From contig NZ_FQZK01000023.1 in assembly GCF_900141985.1 (NCBI RefSeq), forward strand, positions 28,243-92,242: a stretch of 64,000 nt of DNA. Reading direction: 5' to 3'. The stretch is from Nocardiopsis flavescens. Lineage in GTDB: Bacteria > Actinomycetota > Actinomycetes > Streptosporangiales > Streptosporangiaceae. Shown one piece after another: positions 24,366 through 32,811 of this stretch (positions are counted from its first letter, which is position 1; each line of letters opens with the position of its first letter). A program made the translations under genes and the position numbers. The notes beneath the pieces are model-generated. The model was not told the origin of the DNA. It saw only the letters and a list, made by a program, of their open reading frames with translations, and did no database searches.

Positions 24366-25031
24366 TCACTGACGACCGAGGATACGGCGGACAAGGACGT
24401 GGATATCCGTTCCGGGGTTCCTCTGACGTATGTGGTGGGTGCCTTCGTGCTGTTTCGCCAAGCGTTCCGCGCGCGTGATGGCGTTCCGTTGGTGCTCTCC
24501 CATGAAGTGGTCGGGGTTGAAGTCCTTACTGTTGTTATAGCAACACTTCAAGCCTCGCATCAGATTCACCGCTTCACCGGTGGTCAGATGACCGAAGACA
24601 TCCCTCTGGTGAAGGAGCAACCAGAGTTCGAAGCACGGATTGGCATAGGCGATCTCAATCCCTCCGACCCGAGCCGATCGAAGCGCCCGGTCCAATGACG
24701 TATGAGACTCAGGGGCCTCGACGTCGATCACACACCACACCTCGTCGTATCCGCCGCCCTGCTCCCTGCGCCGAGGGTGCGGGGAGTCACGACGTTTTTC
24801 TGCGGCTTTGACCAGCTGGTAGGGCTCCCCGTGATCAGGTCCGATATCGATCGACACGTTCGCCAGGCGCTCCTCCTGTTTCAGCTTCCTGAAGTAGGTG
24901 GTTCCGCCATAAGTGTCCTCACAGAAGATGAGAAACCTGCGTTTGGGCTCCCGCGTTCCAATCTTATGAGGATTGAGCGGTTTGCCCCTTTTTTCCTTCG
25001 ACTTCGACGCCACGCTCGAACGGTAGCGCAT
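24366..25031 (-). CDS. RloB-family protein, effector half of an AbiL-like defence pair
   Basis: A 221-residue RloB-like protein, a TOPRIM-related putative nuclease. The N-terminal acidic motif is RRFLIFCEDTYGGTTYFRKL, the second acidic motif is DEVWCVIDVE and the third block is EIAYANPCFELWLLLHQ, the hallmark of RloB. It overlaps the end of the upstream ATPase gene by 68 bases, so the two are one operon. RloB with an AAA15-type ATPase forms the AbiL-like abortive phage defence module. The ATG at 25031 follows GGAGG with no gap, so a slightly different start is possible. Third codon positions are poorer in GC than in neighbouring core genes. Confidence 0.82.
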   Translation of the reverse strand: MRYRSSVASKSKEKRGKPLNPHKIGTREPKRRFLIFCEDTYGGTTYFRKLKQEERLANVSIDIGPDHGEPYQLVKAAEKRRDSPHPRRREQGGGYDEVWCVIDVEAPESHTSLDRALRSARVGGIEIAYANPCFELWLLLHQRDVFGHLTTGEAVNLMRGLKCCYNNSKDFNPDHFMGEHQRNAITRAERLAKQHEGTHHIRQRNPGTDIHVLVRRILGRQ

Positions 25032-26328
25032 CCTCCGCGATCAGGCGCGCGATTTCATCCGACACCTCACTATCAAATACCGGAACAGCAGAAAAAGCAC
25101 CCAAAAGATACTTCTTCACCACATCATCGCGGTCATCCCGCACTTTGTATTCACGCAGCGCCACCAGCTCGGTGGCCCCGTTCTTCCCCTTCTCCGTCAG
25201 CCAGGCCTGATCCCGGGCCAAGTGTCCGAAGGAGCGGCGGCTCAGCAGGGTGACGTCATGGGTGTTGAACACGAGCTGCGCCCCGCGCGGATTGGTCTCC
25301 GGCTCGGAGAAGAGCCTGACCAACTGCCCGGCAAGGTTCGGGTGCAGTCGGGCGTCCAGCTCATCGATGACGAGCACACGGCCCTCTGCCAGCGCTCGAA
25401 CCACCACACCGACCAGTTCGAGCCACGTCTGCGTACCGCTGGACTCCGCTCCGTAAGGCATTTCCACATCGCCGTTGGCACCCCGATGCGAAACGACGAT
25501 CTCCGGTGACTGGCGCCATCCGTCGAGATCCGCCTGGGGACCATCCGGGTGCAGGACCCGGAACCCTGCCGCGAAATGGGCGGCTGCCTCCTTGGGCATC
25601 TCACGCTCTTCGGAACGAATGCCGGTGATGCCCAGGTCCGCGTACCTCAGCAACAGGTTGCACAGATCCCGTTCGGGACCCGCGAGCATACGCAGGGTCA
25701 AAACCAGACGGATATGGGCGTTCGTGTCGAAGGCCACTGACATCCGGTCGATCCAGCCGTAGATCTCGGCCAGGAGGGGGTGGTTCCCCGCGGCACCCGC
25801 AGAAATGAAGAGACTGTTGGGCCGCACGGACTCCTTGACCATCTGGGTCCGTTTCCCGAACCCGTGGCGAAGGCCCGGGCCCAGTGTGAACTCCTGCTCC
25901 TCCCGCTCGAAGAGCACCCGTATCCGGCCGTGGGGCCAGCCGTACAGCCACTCGGAGGTCACCGCGTCGTCGTTCACCGCGAACCCGTACTCGTAGCGCA
26001 CCCCGCTCTGGATGAAGTCGAAACAGAACTCCGAAGGCCGCTCCTCGGACGCCTCATCGAGCAGGTGAGGCACACGGCTGGTGCCACCACGGGGGTTCCA
26101 GCGGCTGTGCGAGTACCGGACCGCGTCACGGGCGTAGGCCATCGCGACCATCAGGTTGGACTTGCCGGAGGCGTTCGCCCCCAGCACTCCGACCACGGGC
26201 AGGGCCCGCAGCTCCGTGCCGGGAATGTCGAGCATCGCAAGGTCGGGATGATCGTCCGCGGCGACCAGACTCAACTCCTGTTCATCCCGGATGGACGCCC
26301 AGTTCGCCACACGGAAACGCAGAAGCAC
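24964..26328 (-). CDS. AAA15-type ATPase, RloA/AbiLi-like defence protein
   Basis: A 454-residue ABC/SMC-like ATPase. It starts LRFRVANWASIRDEQELSL, the typical beginning of the AAA15/RloA group, with Walker A GANASGKSN (about 50-58), signature SSGTQTW, Walker B VLVIDELDARLHPNL and the switch in VFNTHDVTLL. I start at GTG 26328, with GGAGG seven bases upstream; a longer frame to 26376 exists. It presumably senses phage infection and licenses the RloB effector encoded downstream. Confidence 0.85.
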   Translation of the reverse strand: MLLRFRVANWASIRDEQELSLVAADDHPDLAMLDIPGTELRALPVVGVLGANASGKSNLMVAMAYARDAVRYSHSRWNPRGGTSRVPHLLDEASEERPSEFCFDFIQSGVRYEYGFAVNDDAVTSEWLYGWPHGRIRVLFEREEQEFTLGPGLRHGFGKRTQMVKESVRPNSLFISAGAAGNHPLLAEIYGWIDRMSVAFDTNAHIRLVLTLRMLAGPERDLCNLLLRYADLGITGIRSEEREMPKEAAAHFAAGFRVLHPDGPQADLDGWRQSPEIVVSHRGANGDVEMPYGAESSGTQTWLELVGVVVRALAEGRVLVIDELDARLHPNLAGQLVRLFSEPETNPRGAQLVFNTHDVTLLSRRSFGHLARDQAWLTEKGKNGATELVALREYKVRDDRDDVVKKYLLGAFSAVPVFDSEVSDEIARLIAEDALPFERGVEVEGKKGQTAQSS

Positions 26329-26449
26329 GGTGACCACCTCCCAGCCGATTCGCCCCATGGCATCGTCAACGACCACCGCCAGGTTCTAGCGGCATCCCAT
26401 GGTCACCGTAGCCCGCGAAGGCAGCCTTCATACGTCTTTCCAGCATTGA

Positions 26450-26471
26450 TTCTGGAGAATTTTTCCCAGAA
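26450..26471. promoter_or_regulatory. Inverted repeat upstream of the RloA/RloB operon
   Basis: TTCTGG (26450-26455) and CCAGAA (26466-26471) form a perfect six-base inverted repeat around a ten-base AT-rich centre, 122 bases upstream of the ATPase start in an AT-rich pocket that should also hold the promoter. It may be an operator or simply a weak hairpin. Confidence 0.3.
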
Positions 26472-26589
26472 AACGATTTTGACCGACACTAGGGTGTGCA
26501 CTCCACGAACCTGGTAACCACACGAACCTGAACGCACCCCCGTGGCGGGCTCCCCCTCCTCAGCGCCTCGCAGACACTGGAGGAGCCGG

Positions 26590-27156
26590 TCAGCGGACCA
26601 CGCGGTAGCGGAGGTAGACCACCTTCGAGGAGCCGATGGCGCGGGACTCGACGAGGTCCAGGTCCACGTGGCGCTCGGCCCGGGGGAAGAACGGGGTGCC
26701 GCCGCCCACCAGCACCGGGAAGACCCGGATCCGGTACTCGTCGATCAGGCCCAGCGCGGCAGCCTCGGCGGCCAGGGTGGCACCGCCGATGGCGACGTCC
26801 CCCTCCCCCGGCTCGGCCCGCAGCCGCTCGACCTCCTCCGCCAGGCCGCCCGAGGCCAGGCGGGAGTTCCCCTGGACCTCCGACAGCGTGGTGGAGAAGA
26901 CCACCTTGGGCAGTGCCCGCCAGATCTCGGCGAACGCGCGCGTGGGGTGGTCGTGCTCCGGGTTCTGGTCGACCGTCTCCCAGTACACCATCGTCTCGTA
27001 CAGCCGCCGCCCCAGCAGGTGGACGCCGACCCGGCGCACCTCGTCCGTGGCGAGCTCGAAGACCTCACGGTCGGGTTCCGACCAGTTGAAGGAGCCGTCC
27101 GGCCCGACGATGTAGCCGTCGAGCGACACGCCCATCGAACAGATCACGTCGCGCAT
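26590..27156 (-). CDS. Dihydrofolate-reductase-family protein (RibD C-terminal domain)
   Basis: A 188-residue NADPH-dependent reductase of the RibD-C/DHFR-like family. The start ICSMGVSLDGYIVGPDG, HLLGRRLYETMVYWE and the cofactor loop GDVAIGGATLAAEAAALGLIDEYRIRVFPVLVGGGTPFF are standard. GGAGG lies seven bases before the ATG. Most members are stand-alone and of unknown substrate. It lies downstream of menD on the same strand, about 130 bases away, but I see no link to menaquinone synthesis. Confidence 0.9.
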   Translation of the reverse strand: MRDVICSMGVSLDGYIVGPDGSFNWSEPDREVFELATDEVRRVGVHLLGRRLYETMVYWETVDQNPEHDHPTRAFAEIWRALPKVVFSTTLSEVQGNSRLASGGLAEEVERLRAEPGEGDVAIGGATLAAEAAALGLIDEYRIRVFPVLVGGGTPFFPRAERHVDLDLVESRAIGSSKVVYLRYRVVR

Positions 27157-27288
27157 CAGAAGTCCTCCTCGGTTCAGGGTTCGACGGTATGACCACCGGA
27201 CCCCGCAGGACTCATCGTGACGCGCGCAGATGCCGTGGAAAAAACCGTCCCGCCGGACCGGGTCCGGCGGGACTCGAAGGACACAGGG

Positions 27289-29004
27289 CTACAGGGCCTC
27301 GGCGAGGGCGGCGTCCACCGCCGCCTGGAGGCGTCTGCGCAGGACCGCGCTCTCGACGCGGTCGGTGCGCACCTCCACGATGCGCACCCCCTCGCCGAGC
27401 AGGGCCTTGGGCAGGTCGGTGGCCCACTCCAGGTGCAGGTACGGCACGTCCGCCATCGCCGCGACCCGCTCCATGGTCACCCCGTGCGGGGTTCCGAAGA
27501 CCCGCTCGAAGTCGGGGTGCCCCGCCTGCTCCAGGCCGGAGAAGATCCCGCCGCCGTCGTTGTTGACCACCACGACCGCCAGGTCCGGGCGCGGCTCCCC
27601 CGGGCCGATGACCAGGCCGTTCTGGTCGTGCAGCACGGCCAGGTCGCCCAGCAGGGCGAACGCCCCCGCGGCCGGGTCGGCCGCCTGGTGGGCCAGGGCG
27701 GCGCCGATCGCCGTGGACACCGTGCCGTCGATGCCGCTCACGCCCCGGTTGCCGACCAGGCGCACCCCGCAGCGGGCCCGCATGGTGGCGTCCAGGTCGC
27801 GGATGGGCATGCTCGACCCGGCGAACAGCAGCGACCCCGCCGCCAGGTGCGACACCAGGTCGCGGGCCAGCCGGGGTTCGGTCAGCGTCTCCTGCTCGTC
27901 CAGCACCGCGTCGAGGGCCGCGCGGGCAACGGACTCCGCCCGCCCCCACAGGCCCGACCAGTCGGTGCTGCGCGGCTCGTCGAACGTCGTCCCTGCCGGG
28001 GCCGCGACGGCGGCCACCACGTCGGTGGCGGTGCGCGCCGGGTCGGCGAACCCGCCGGGCAGCGACGCGTTCGGGTCGCCCAGCGCCCCGGCGGTGACCA
28101 CCACGTGGCGGCGGGCCCGCCGCAGGAACGCCAGGGTCTGCCGCGACAGGTTGGGCCTGCCCACGCTGACCACCAGGTCGGGGGCGGGCCCGGCGGCGAT
28201 CGCCGGGGACGCCAGCAGCTGCCGGTAGGTGGAGACCGCGCCGACCCTGCGGGCGTTGGAGGTGGGCTCGGCCAGCAGCGGCCAGCCGGTCAGCTCGGCC
28301 AGGGCCAGGAACGGCACCGGGTCGTAGTCGCCGTCGCCGCACACGATCACGCCGCGCTCGACGTCGGGCAGCACGAACGGCGGCGGTTCGGCGAGGGGGC
28401 CGGGCCGGGAGATCCACTGCGCCCCGCCGGCCCGCCCGTCCAGGGGCTCGGGCCAGTCCCGGCCGGGCCCGTCGGGGGTGAGCGGGTCGCGGAACGCGAT
28501 GTTGAGGTGGACCGGGCCGGGCCGCCCGCCCCGGGCGGCGCCCCAGGCGCGGCCCACCAGCGAGCGCCAGTAGGCGACCATGCCCGGCACCGGGTCGGGC
28601 GTGCCGACCTCGGCGAACAGGCGCACCGCGCCGCCGTACAGGCCGATCTGGTCCACGGTCTGGTTGGCGCCGGTGCCGCGCAGCTCCGGCGGCCGGTCGG
28701 CGGTCAGCACCAGCAGCGGCACCCCGCTCTCGTCGGCCTCCAGCACAGCGGGGTGGAAGTTGGCGGCGGCGGTGCCGGAGGTGCACACCACGGCCACGGG
28801 GCGCCGGGACGCCCGGGCCAGCCCCAGCGCGAGGAAGGACGCCGACCGCTCGTCCACCCGCACGTGCACCCGGATCCCGGGGTGGGAGACCAGGGCGAGC
28901 GCGAGCGGCGTCGAGCGCGACCCCGGCGCGACCACGGCCTCGGCCAGGCCGCAGCGGGCCAGTTCATCGACGAGGACCCGCGCCAGGGCGGTAGACGGAT
29001 TCAT
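27289..29004 (-). CDS. menD: MenD, 2-succinyl-5-enolpyruvyl-6-hydroxy-3-cyclohexene-1-carboxylate synthase
   Basis: A 571-residue thiamine-diphosphate enzyme that joins isochorismate and 2-oxoglutarate in the classical menaquinone pathway. The N-terminal signature is VVAPGSRSTPLALAL; the thiamine-diphosphate motif runs from LLGDLAVLHD to VVVVNNDGGGIFSGLE. I start at ATG 29004, after a weak GAAAG site, rather than the ATG at 29037. It lies 158 bases after menC on the same strand, so it may be transcribed with menBC and from its own promoter. Confidence 0.95.
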   Translation of the reverse strand: MNPSTALARVLVDELARCGLAEAVVAPGSRSTPLALALVSHPGIRVHVRVDERSASFLALGLARASRRPVAVVCTSGTAAANFHPAVLEADESGVPLLVLTADRPPELRGTGANQTVDQIGLYGGAVRLFAEVGTPDPVPGMVAYWRSLVGRAWGAARGGRPGPVHLNIAFRDPLTPDGPGRDWPEPLDGRAGGAQWISRPGPLAEPPPFVLPDVERGVIVCGDGDYDPVPFLALAELTGWPLLAEPTSNARRVGAVSTYRQLLASPAIAAGPAPDLVVSVGRPNLSRQTLAFLRRARRHVVVTAGALGDPNASLPGGFADPARTATDVVAAVAAPAGTTFDEPRSTDWSGLWGRAESVARAALDAVLDEQETLTEPRLARDLVSHLAAGSLLFAGSSMPIRDLDATMRARCGVRLVGNRGVSGIDGTVSTAIGAALAHQAADPAAGAFALLGDLAVLHDQNGLVIGPGEPRPDLAVVVVNNDGGGIFSGLEQAGHPDFERVFGTPHGVTMERVAAMADVPYLHLEWATDLPKALLGEGVRIVEVRTDRVESAVLRRRLQAAVDAALAEAL

Positions 29005-29162
29005 GCAAACGCTTTCGTTCGTCAAGGTGTGCAACAAGTATCACCGCGGGGTGCGCATGTACGGCACGGCACCCCATATCTCACGGACGCACACCCTCCA
29101 GTGAACCCCGTTCGGGCGCAAACGGCGAACGCCCGGGGCTGTGATCCGCGTCCCGGGCCCGG

Positions 29163-30161
29163 TCAGCCGTCCCCGGCCGCACCGGGCGCGGGGCCCCCGC
29201 CTGCGGCGACGGCGGCCGCGGCGCGGGCGCGCCAGGGCGCGGCGTCGGCCTCGACCGCGCGCAGCCGCTCCTCGTCGACCCGCACCGGGCGCACCGGCAG
29301 GTACCCGTTCTCGGGCAGCAGCGGGTCGGCGGTGACGTCGGCGGTGAGCATCTGCATGGTCGCCAGCCCGCACGCGTAGGGCAGCTCCGGCAGGGCGGCG
29401 GCCAGCGCCACCCCGGCGGCCAGGCCCACGGACGTCTCGACGGCGCTGGAGACCACCACCGGCAGCCCGCACGCCTCGGCCACCCGCAGGGCGGCGCGCA
29501 CCCCGCCCAGGGGCTGCACCTTGAGCACGACGAGGTCGGCGGCATCGGCCGCGCGCACCTTGAGCGGATCCTCGGCGCGGCGGATCGACTCGTCGGCGGC
29601 CACCGGCACGTCCACCCGGCGGCGCACCGCGGCCAGCTCCTCCAGGGTCGCGCAGGGCTGCTCGACGTACTCCAGGCCGTACCGGTCCAGGGCGCGGACC
29701 ATCCGCACGGCGGTGTCCGGGTCCCAGGCGCCGTTGGCGTCCACGCGCACCTTCCCCGCGGGGCCGATGGCGTCGCGCACGGCCTCCACCCGGGCCAGGT
29801 CCCGGGCGGGGTCCTGGCCCTTCTCCGCGACCTTCACCTTGGCGGTGGCGCAGCCGCCCGCCGTGACGATGGCGTGGGCCCGGTCGGGGTCCACGGCCGG
29901 GACGGTGACGTTGACCGCGACCCGGTCGCGCACCGGGTCGGGCCATCCCCGGTGGGCGGCCTCGTGGCAGGCCGCCCACCAGCGGGAGGACTCGCGCGGC
30001 CCGTACTCGGCGAAGGGCGAGAACTCGCCCCACCCGGCCGGGCCGCGGACCAGCAGGCCCTCCCGCACGGTGATGCCGCGGAACCTGTTGCGCAGGCCGA
30101 TGGCGAAGGCCCGGCCCCCGGCGGGGACGTCCCGCGCACCGGGATCGGCGGCGGGTGTCAC
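29163..30161 (-). CDS. menC: MenC, o-succinylbenzoate synthase
   Basis: A 332-residue enolase-superfamily dehydratase making o-succinylbenzoate from the MenD/MenH product. Catalytic residues are visible: the K-x-K of ATAKVKVAEKG, metal ligands in VDANGAWD, VEQPC and AADES, and the second lysine in VVLKVQPLGG. The GTG start overlaps the menB stop (GTGA), showing coupling. Confidence 0.94.
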   Translation of the reverse strand: MTPAADPGARDVPAGGRAFAIGLRNRFRGITVREGLLVRGPAGWGEFSPFAEYGPRESSRWWAACHEAAHRGWPDPVRDRVAVNVTVPAVDPDRAHAIVTAGGCATAKVKVAEKGQDPARDLARVEAVRDAIGPAGKVRVDANGAWDPDTAVRMVRALDRYGLEYVEQPCATLEELAAVRRRVDVPVAADESIRRAEDPLKVRAADAADLVVLKVQPLGGVRAALRVAEACGLPVVVSSAVETSVGLAAGVALAAALPELPYACGLATMQMLTADVTADPLLPENGYLPVRPVRVDEERLRAVEADAAPWRARAAAAVAAGGGPAPGAAGDG

Positions 30162-30997
30162 GGGCGGCGCGGGAACTTGTCGAACTCCGGACGGCGCTTC
30201 TCCTTGAAGGCGTCCCGGCCCTCCTGGGCCTCCTCGCTCATGTAGTAGAGCATGGTGGCGTCGCCGGCGAACTGCTGCATCCCGGCGGCGCCGTCGCTGA
30301 CGGCGTTGATGGCGCCCTTGAGCATGCGCAGCGCCAGCGGGGACTTCTCCAGCAGCTCGCGGGCCCAGGAGACGGTCTCCTTCTCCAGGTCGGCCAGCGG
30401 GACCACGGTGTTGACCATGCCCATGTCCAGCGCCTCCTGGGCGCTGTACTGGCGGCACAGGTACCAGATCTCGCGGGCCTTCTTGAGGCCGACGGTCTCG
30501 GCGAGCAGCCAGGAGCCGTAGCCGCCGTCGAAGGAGCCGACCTTGGGGCCGGTCTGGCCGAACTTGGCGTTGTCGGCGGCGATGGTCAGGTCGCAGCACA
30601 CCTGGAGGACGTTGCCGCCGCCGATGGACCACCCGGCGACCATGCAGATGACCGGCTTGGGCAGGCGGCGGATCTGCACCTGGAGGTCGAGGACGTTGAG
30701 GCGGCCGATGCCCTGCCGGGCCACGGCGTCGTCACCGATGTAGCCGTCGTCGCCGCGGATCTTCTGGTCGCCGCCGGAGCAGAACGCCTGGTCGCCGGCG
30801 CCGGTGAAGATGATCACGCCGACCTCGGAGTCGTCGCGGGCGATGTTGAACGCCTGCTGGAGCTCGAAGAGGGTCTGGGGCCGGAACGCGTTGTGCCGCT
30901 CGGGCCGGTTGATCGTGATCTTGGCGATGCCCTCCGCGGTCTCGTAGATGATGTCGGAATACTCGCCCGACCGCTGCCACTCGATCACGCTGCTCAC
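30158..30997 (-). CDS. menB: MenB, 1,4-dihydroxy-2-naphthoyl-CoA synthase
   Basis: A 279-residue crotonase-fold enzyme closing the naphthoquinone ring. The oxyanion loop is FCSGGDQKIRG, followed by GWSIGGGNVLQVCCDLTIAAD and GQTGPKVGSFDGGYGS. The sequence from KKAREIWYLCRQY to the end strongly resembles E. coli MenB. AGGAG lies about 14 bases before the GTG. It is first in the minus-strand menBCD group and divergent from menE. Confidence 0.96.
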   Translation of the reverse strand: MSSVIEWQRSGEYSDIIYETAEGIAKITINRPERHNAFRPQTLFELQQAFNIARDDSEVGVIIFTGAGDQAFCSGGDQKIRGDDGYIGDDAVARQGIGRLNVLDLQVQIRRLPKPVICMVAGWSIGGGNVLQVCCDLTIAADNAKFGQTGPKVGSFDGGYGSWLLAETVGLKKAREIWYLCRQYSAQEALDMGMVNTVVPLADLEKETVSWARELLEKSPLALRMLKGAINAVSDGAAGMQQFAGDATMLYYMSEEAQEGRDAFKEKRRPEFDKFPRRP

Positions 30998-31154
30998 GGC
31001 TACCGCTTCTCCTCACGGGGACATCCGAACGGCGGGCGGCCGCACCGGCTCCGGTGGAGTGGGCGGCCCCCGCGTCAACCCTACGCATTGTGCCAGGCCG
31101 CCGGGGACGGCCGCGTACGCCCCCGGGGGCGCGGCGGGCGTACCCTTGTGCCCC

Positions 31155-32393
31155 GTGGCCTTCCCGAACCTTCCCGACGCACCCGACCCGGCGACGGCCG
31201 GCGGTCCCGCCGTGCGCGCCGCCGTGGGCCTGGAGCCGGGCCGGCTGTCCGACCTGCTGGCCGCGGCCCTGGAGGGCGGCGGCCCCGCGCTGATGCCGGT
31301 GCCCGCCGGGACCCCGGACGCCCGTGTCGGGGAGCTGCTCGCGGCGATGCGCCCCTCCTCGGTGCTGACGCCCGCGGGGGAGTCCCCCCTGGAGGGCGGC
31401 CTGCCCGCCGCGCCCGGGACGGCCCTGGTGGTCACCACCTCCGGGTCGACGGGGGCTCCCAAGGGCGTGGAGCTGTCGGCGGGGGCGCTGCGCGCCTCGG
31501 CGCGGGCGTCGGTGGCCCGGATCGGCGCCCGCCGCGGCGACTCCTGGCTGTGCGTCCTGCCCGCCGGGCACATCTCGGGGCTCCAGGTGATGCTGCGCGC
31601 CCTGGCCACGGGCACCGAGGCGGCGCACGCGCCGTTCTCGGTGGAGGGCGTGCTCGCCGCCGCGGAGCGCCTGCACCCGCACGTGTCCCTGGTGCCGACC
31701 CAACTGCGGCGGCTGGTGGCCGCCGGGGCGGACCTGTCGGTGTTCGGCGTGATCCTGCTGGGCGGGGCGGCGGCCGACCCGGGGCTGCTGGCGGAGGCCC
31801 GCGCCGCCGGGGGCCGGGTGGTCACCACCTACGGCATGAGCGAGACCTGCGGCGGGTGCCTCTACGACGGGGTCCCCCTGGACGGGGTGGGGGTGGGGAT
31901 CGACGCCCCCGGACCGGACGGCTCGGGGCGGGTGCTGCTGTCGGGGCCGACCCTGCTCACCCGCTACCGGACCGCGCCGGGCGCCGCGGCGGTGCCCGGC
32001 CCGGACACCGCCGCCGACGGGTCCCGGGTGCTGCGCACCAACGACCTGGGGCGCTGGGACGGGGAGCGGCTGGCGGTCCTGGGCCGGATGGACGAGGTCA
32101 TCAACACCGGGGGCCACAAGGTGGTCCCCGGGCAGGTCAACGCCCTGATCGCGGCCGACCCCGCCGTGGCGGAGTCGGTGGTGGTGGGCCGCCCCGACCC
32201 GGAGTGGGGCGAGCGGGTGTGCGCGGTGGTGGTGCCGGCGGACCCGGGCGCGCCGCCCGCGCTGGAGCACCTGCGGGCGGTGGTGCGCGACCGGCTGCCC
32301 GCCTACGCCGCACCGCGCGAGCTGGAGGTCCTGGACCGGCTGCCGATGCTGGAGTCCGGGAAGCCGGACCTGGTGGCGCTGCGCCGCGGATGA
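31155..32393 (+). CDS. menE: MenE, o-succinylbenzoate-CoA ligase
   Basis: A 412-residue acyl-CoA synthetase that activates o-succinylbenzoate. The adenylate-forming loop is VVTTSGSTGAPKGVEL, then TTYGMSETCGG, NDLGRWDGERL and the C-terminal GRMDEVINTGGHKV. I use GTG 31155; a -10-like TACCCT ends nine bases before it and there is no ribosome site, suggesting a leaderless transcript. Shorter than average MenE because the N-terminal domain is compact. Divergent from menBCD, so the four pathway genes share one intergenic control region. Confidence 0.92.
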   Translation: MAFPNLPDAPDPATAGGPAVRAAVGLEPGRLSDLLAAALEGGGPALMPVPAGTPDARVGELLAAMRPSSVLTPAGESPLEGGLPAAPGTALVVTTSGSTGAPKGVELSAGALRASARASVARIGARRGDSWLCVLPAGHISGLQVMLRALATGTEAAHAPFSVEGVLAAAERLHPHVSLVPTQLRRLVAAGADLSVFGVILLGGAAADPGLLAEARAAGGRVVTTYGMSETCGGCLYDGVPLDGVGVGIDAPGPDGSGRVLLSGPTLLTRYRTAPGAAAVPGPDTAADGSRVLRTNDLGRWDGERLAVLGRMDEVINTGGHKVVPGQVNALIAADPAVAESVVVGRPDPEWGERVCAVVVPADPGAPPALEHLRAVVRDRLPAYAAPRELEVLDRLPMLESGKPDLVALRRG

Positions 32394-32811
32394 CCCCCCG
32401 GCCCGGTCCCGCCCGCCGCCCCCGTCGGCGGAGATGTCCGGTAGGCGGGGAACTTCCCCGGTCCGCCCCGCGTCTACCTGAGTATCCGGGCCTCGCGTTC
32501 GCCCGGGTCCCACGGCCCCTCTGCCCAGGAGGTCCGCAGTTGGCGACAGCCACGAGTCCACCCGCCCACGCCCCTGCGCCCTCCCCCGCGCCCGGAGCGC
32601 CGCGCTCCCGCCCGGTCATCCGGGCGGGCTTCTATACCCGCTGCCTCCGGCCCCCGGCCACCGAACGCATGGTGATCCATGCCACTTCGAAAGATATCCA
32701 ATCGAGACGGGGAACATTTGACACCCCGACACGTTGGACATATTGGCGCGTCCAGTCGGCGGGAGCCTTCCGCCACGTGCCACACGTCTTGGAAGGGAGG
32801 GAGGTGTCCGG
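32394..32811. other. Intergenic region before the sigma factor gene
   Basis: 418 bases without a gene. The first half is GC-rich spacer after menE. The second half turns AT-richer (32680-32750) and carries the promoter described at 32718-32746, then a leader of about 65 bases ending in the strong ribosome site GGGAGGGAGG. Confidence 0.6.
32718..32746 (+). promoter_or_regulatory. Vegetative-type promoter of the sigma factor gene
   Basis: A perfect -35 TTGACA (32718-32723) is followed by CATATTGG: TATTGG lies at 17 bases' spacing and CATATT at 15. The site is about 70-90 bases before the ATG and in the most AT-rich part of the gap. Confidence 0.55.
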
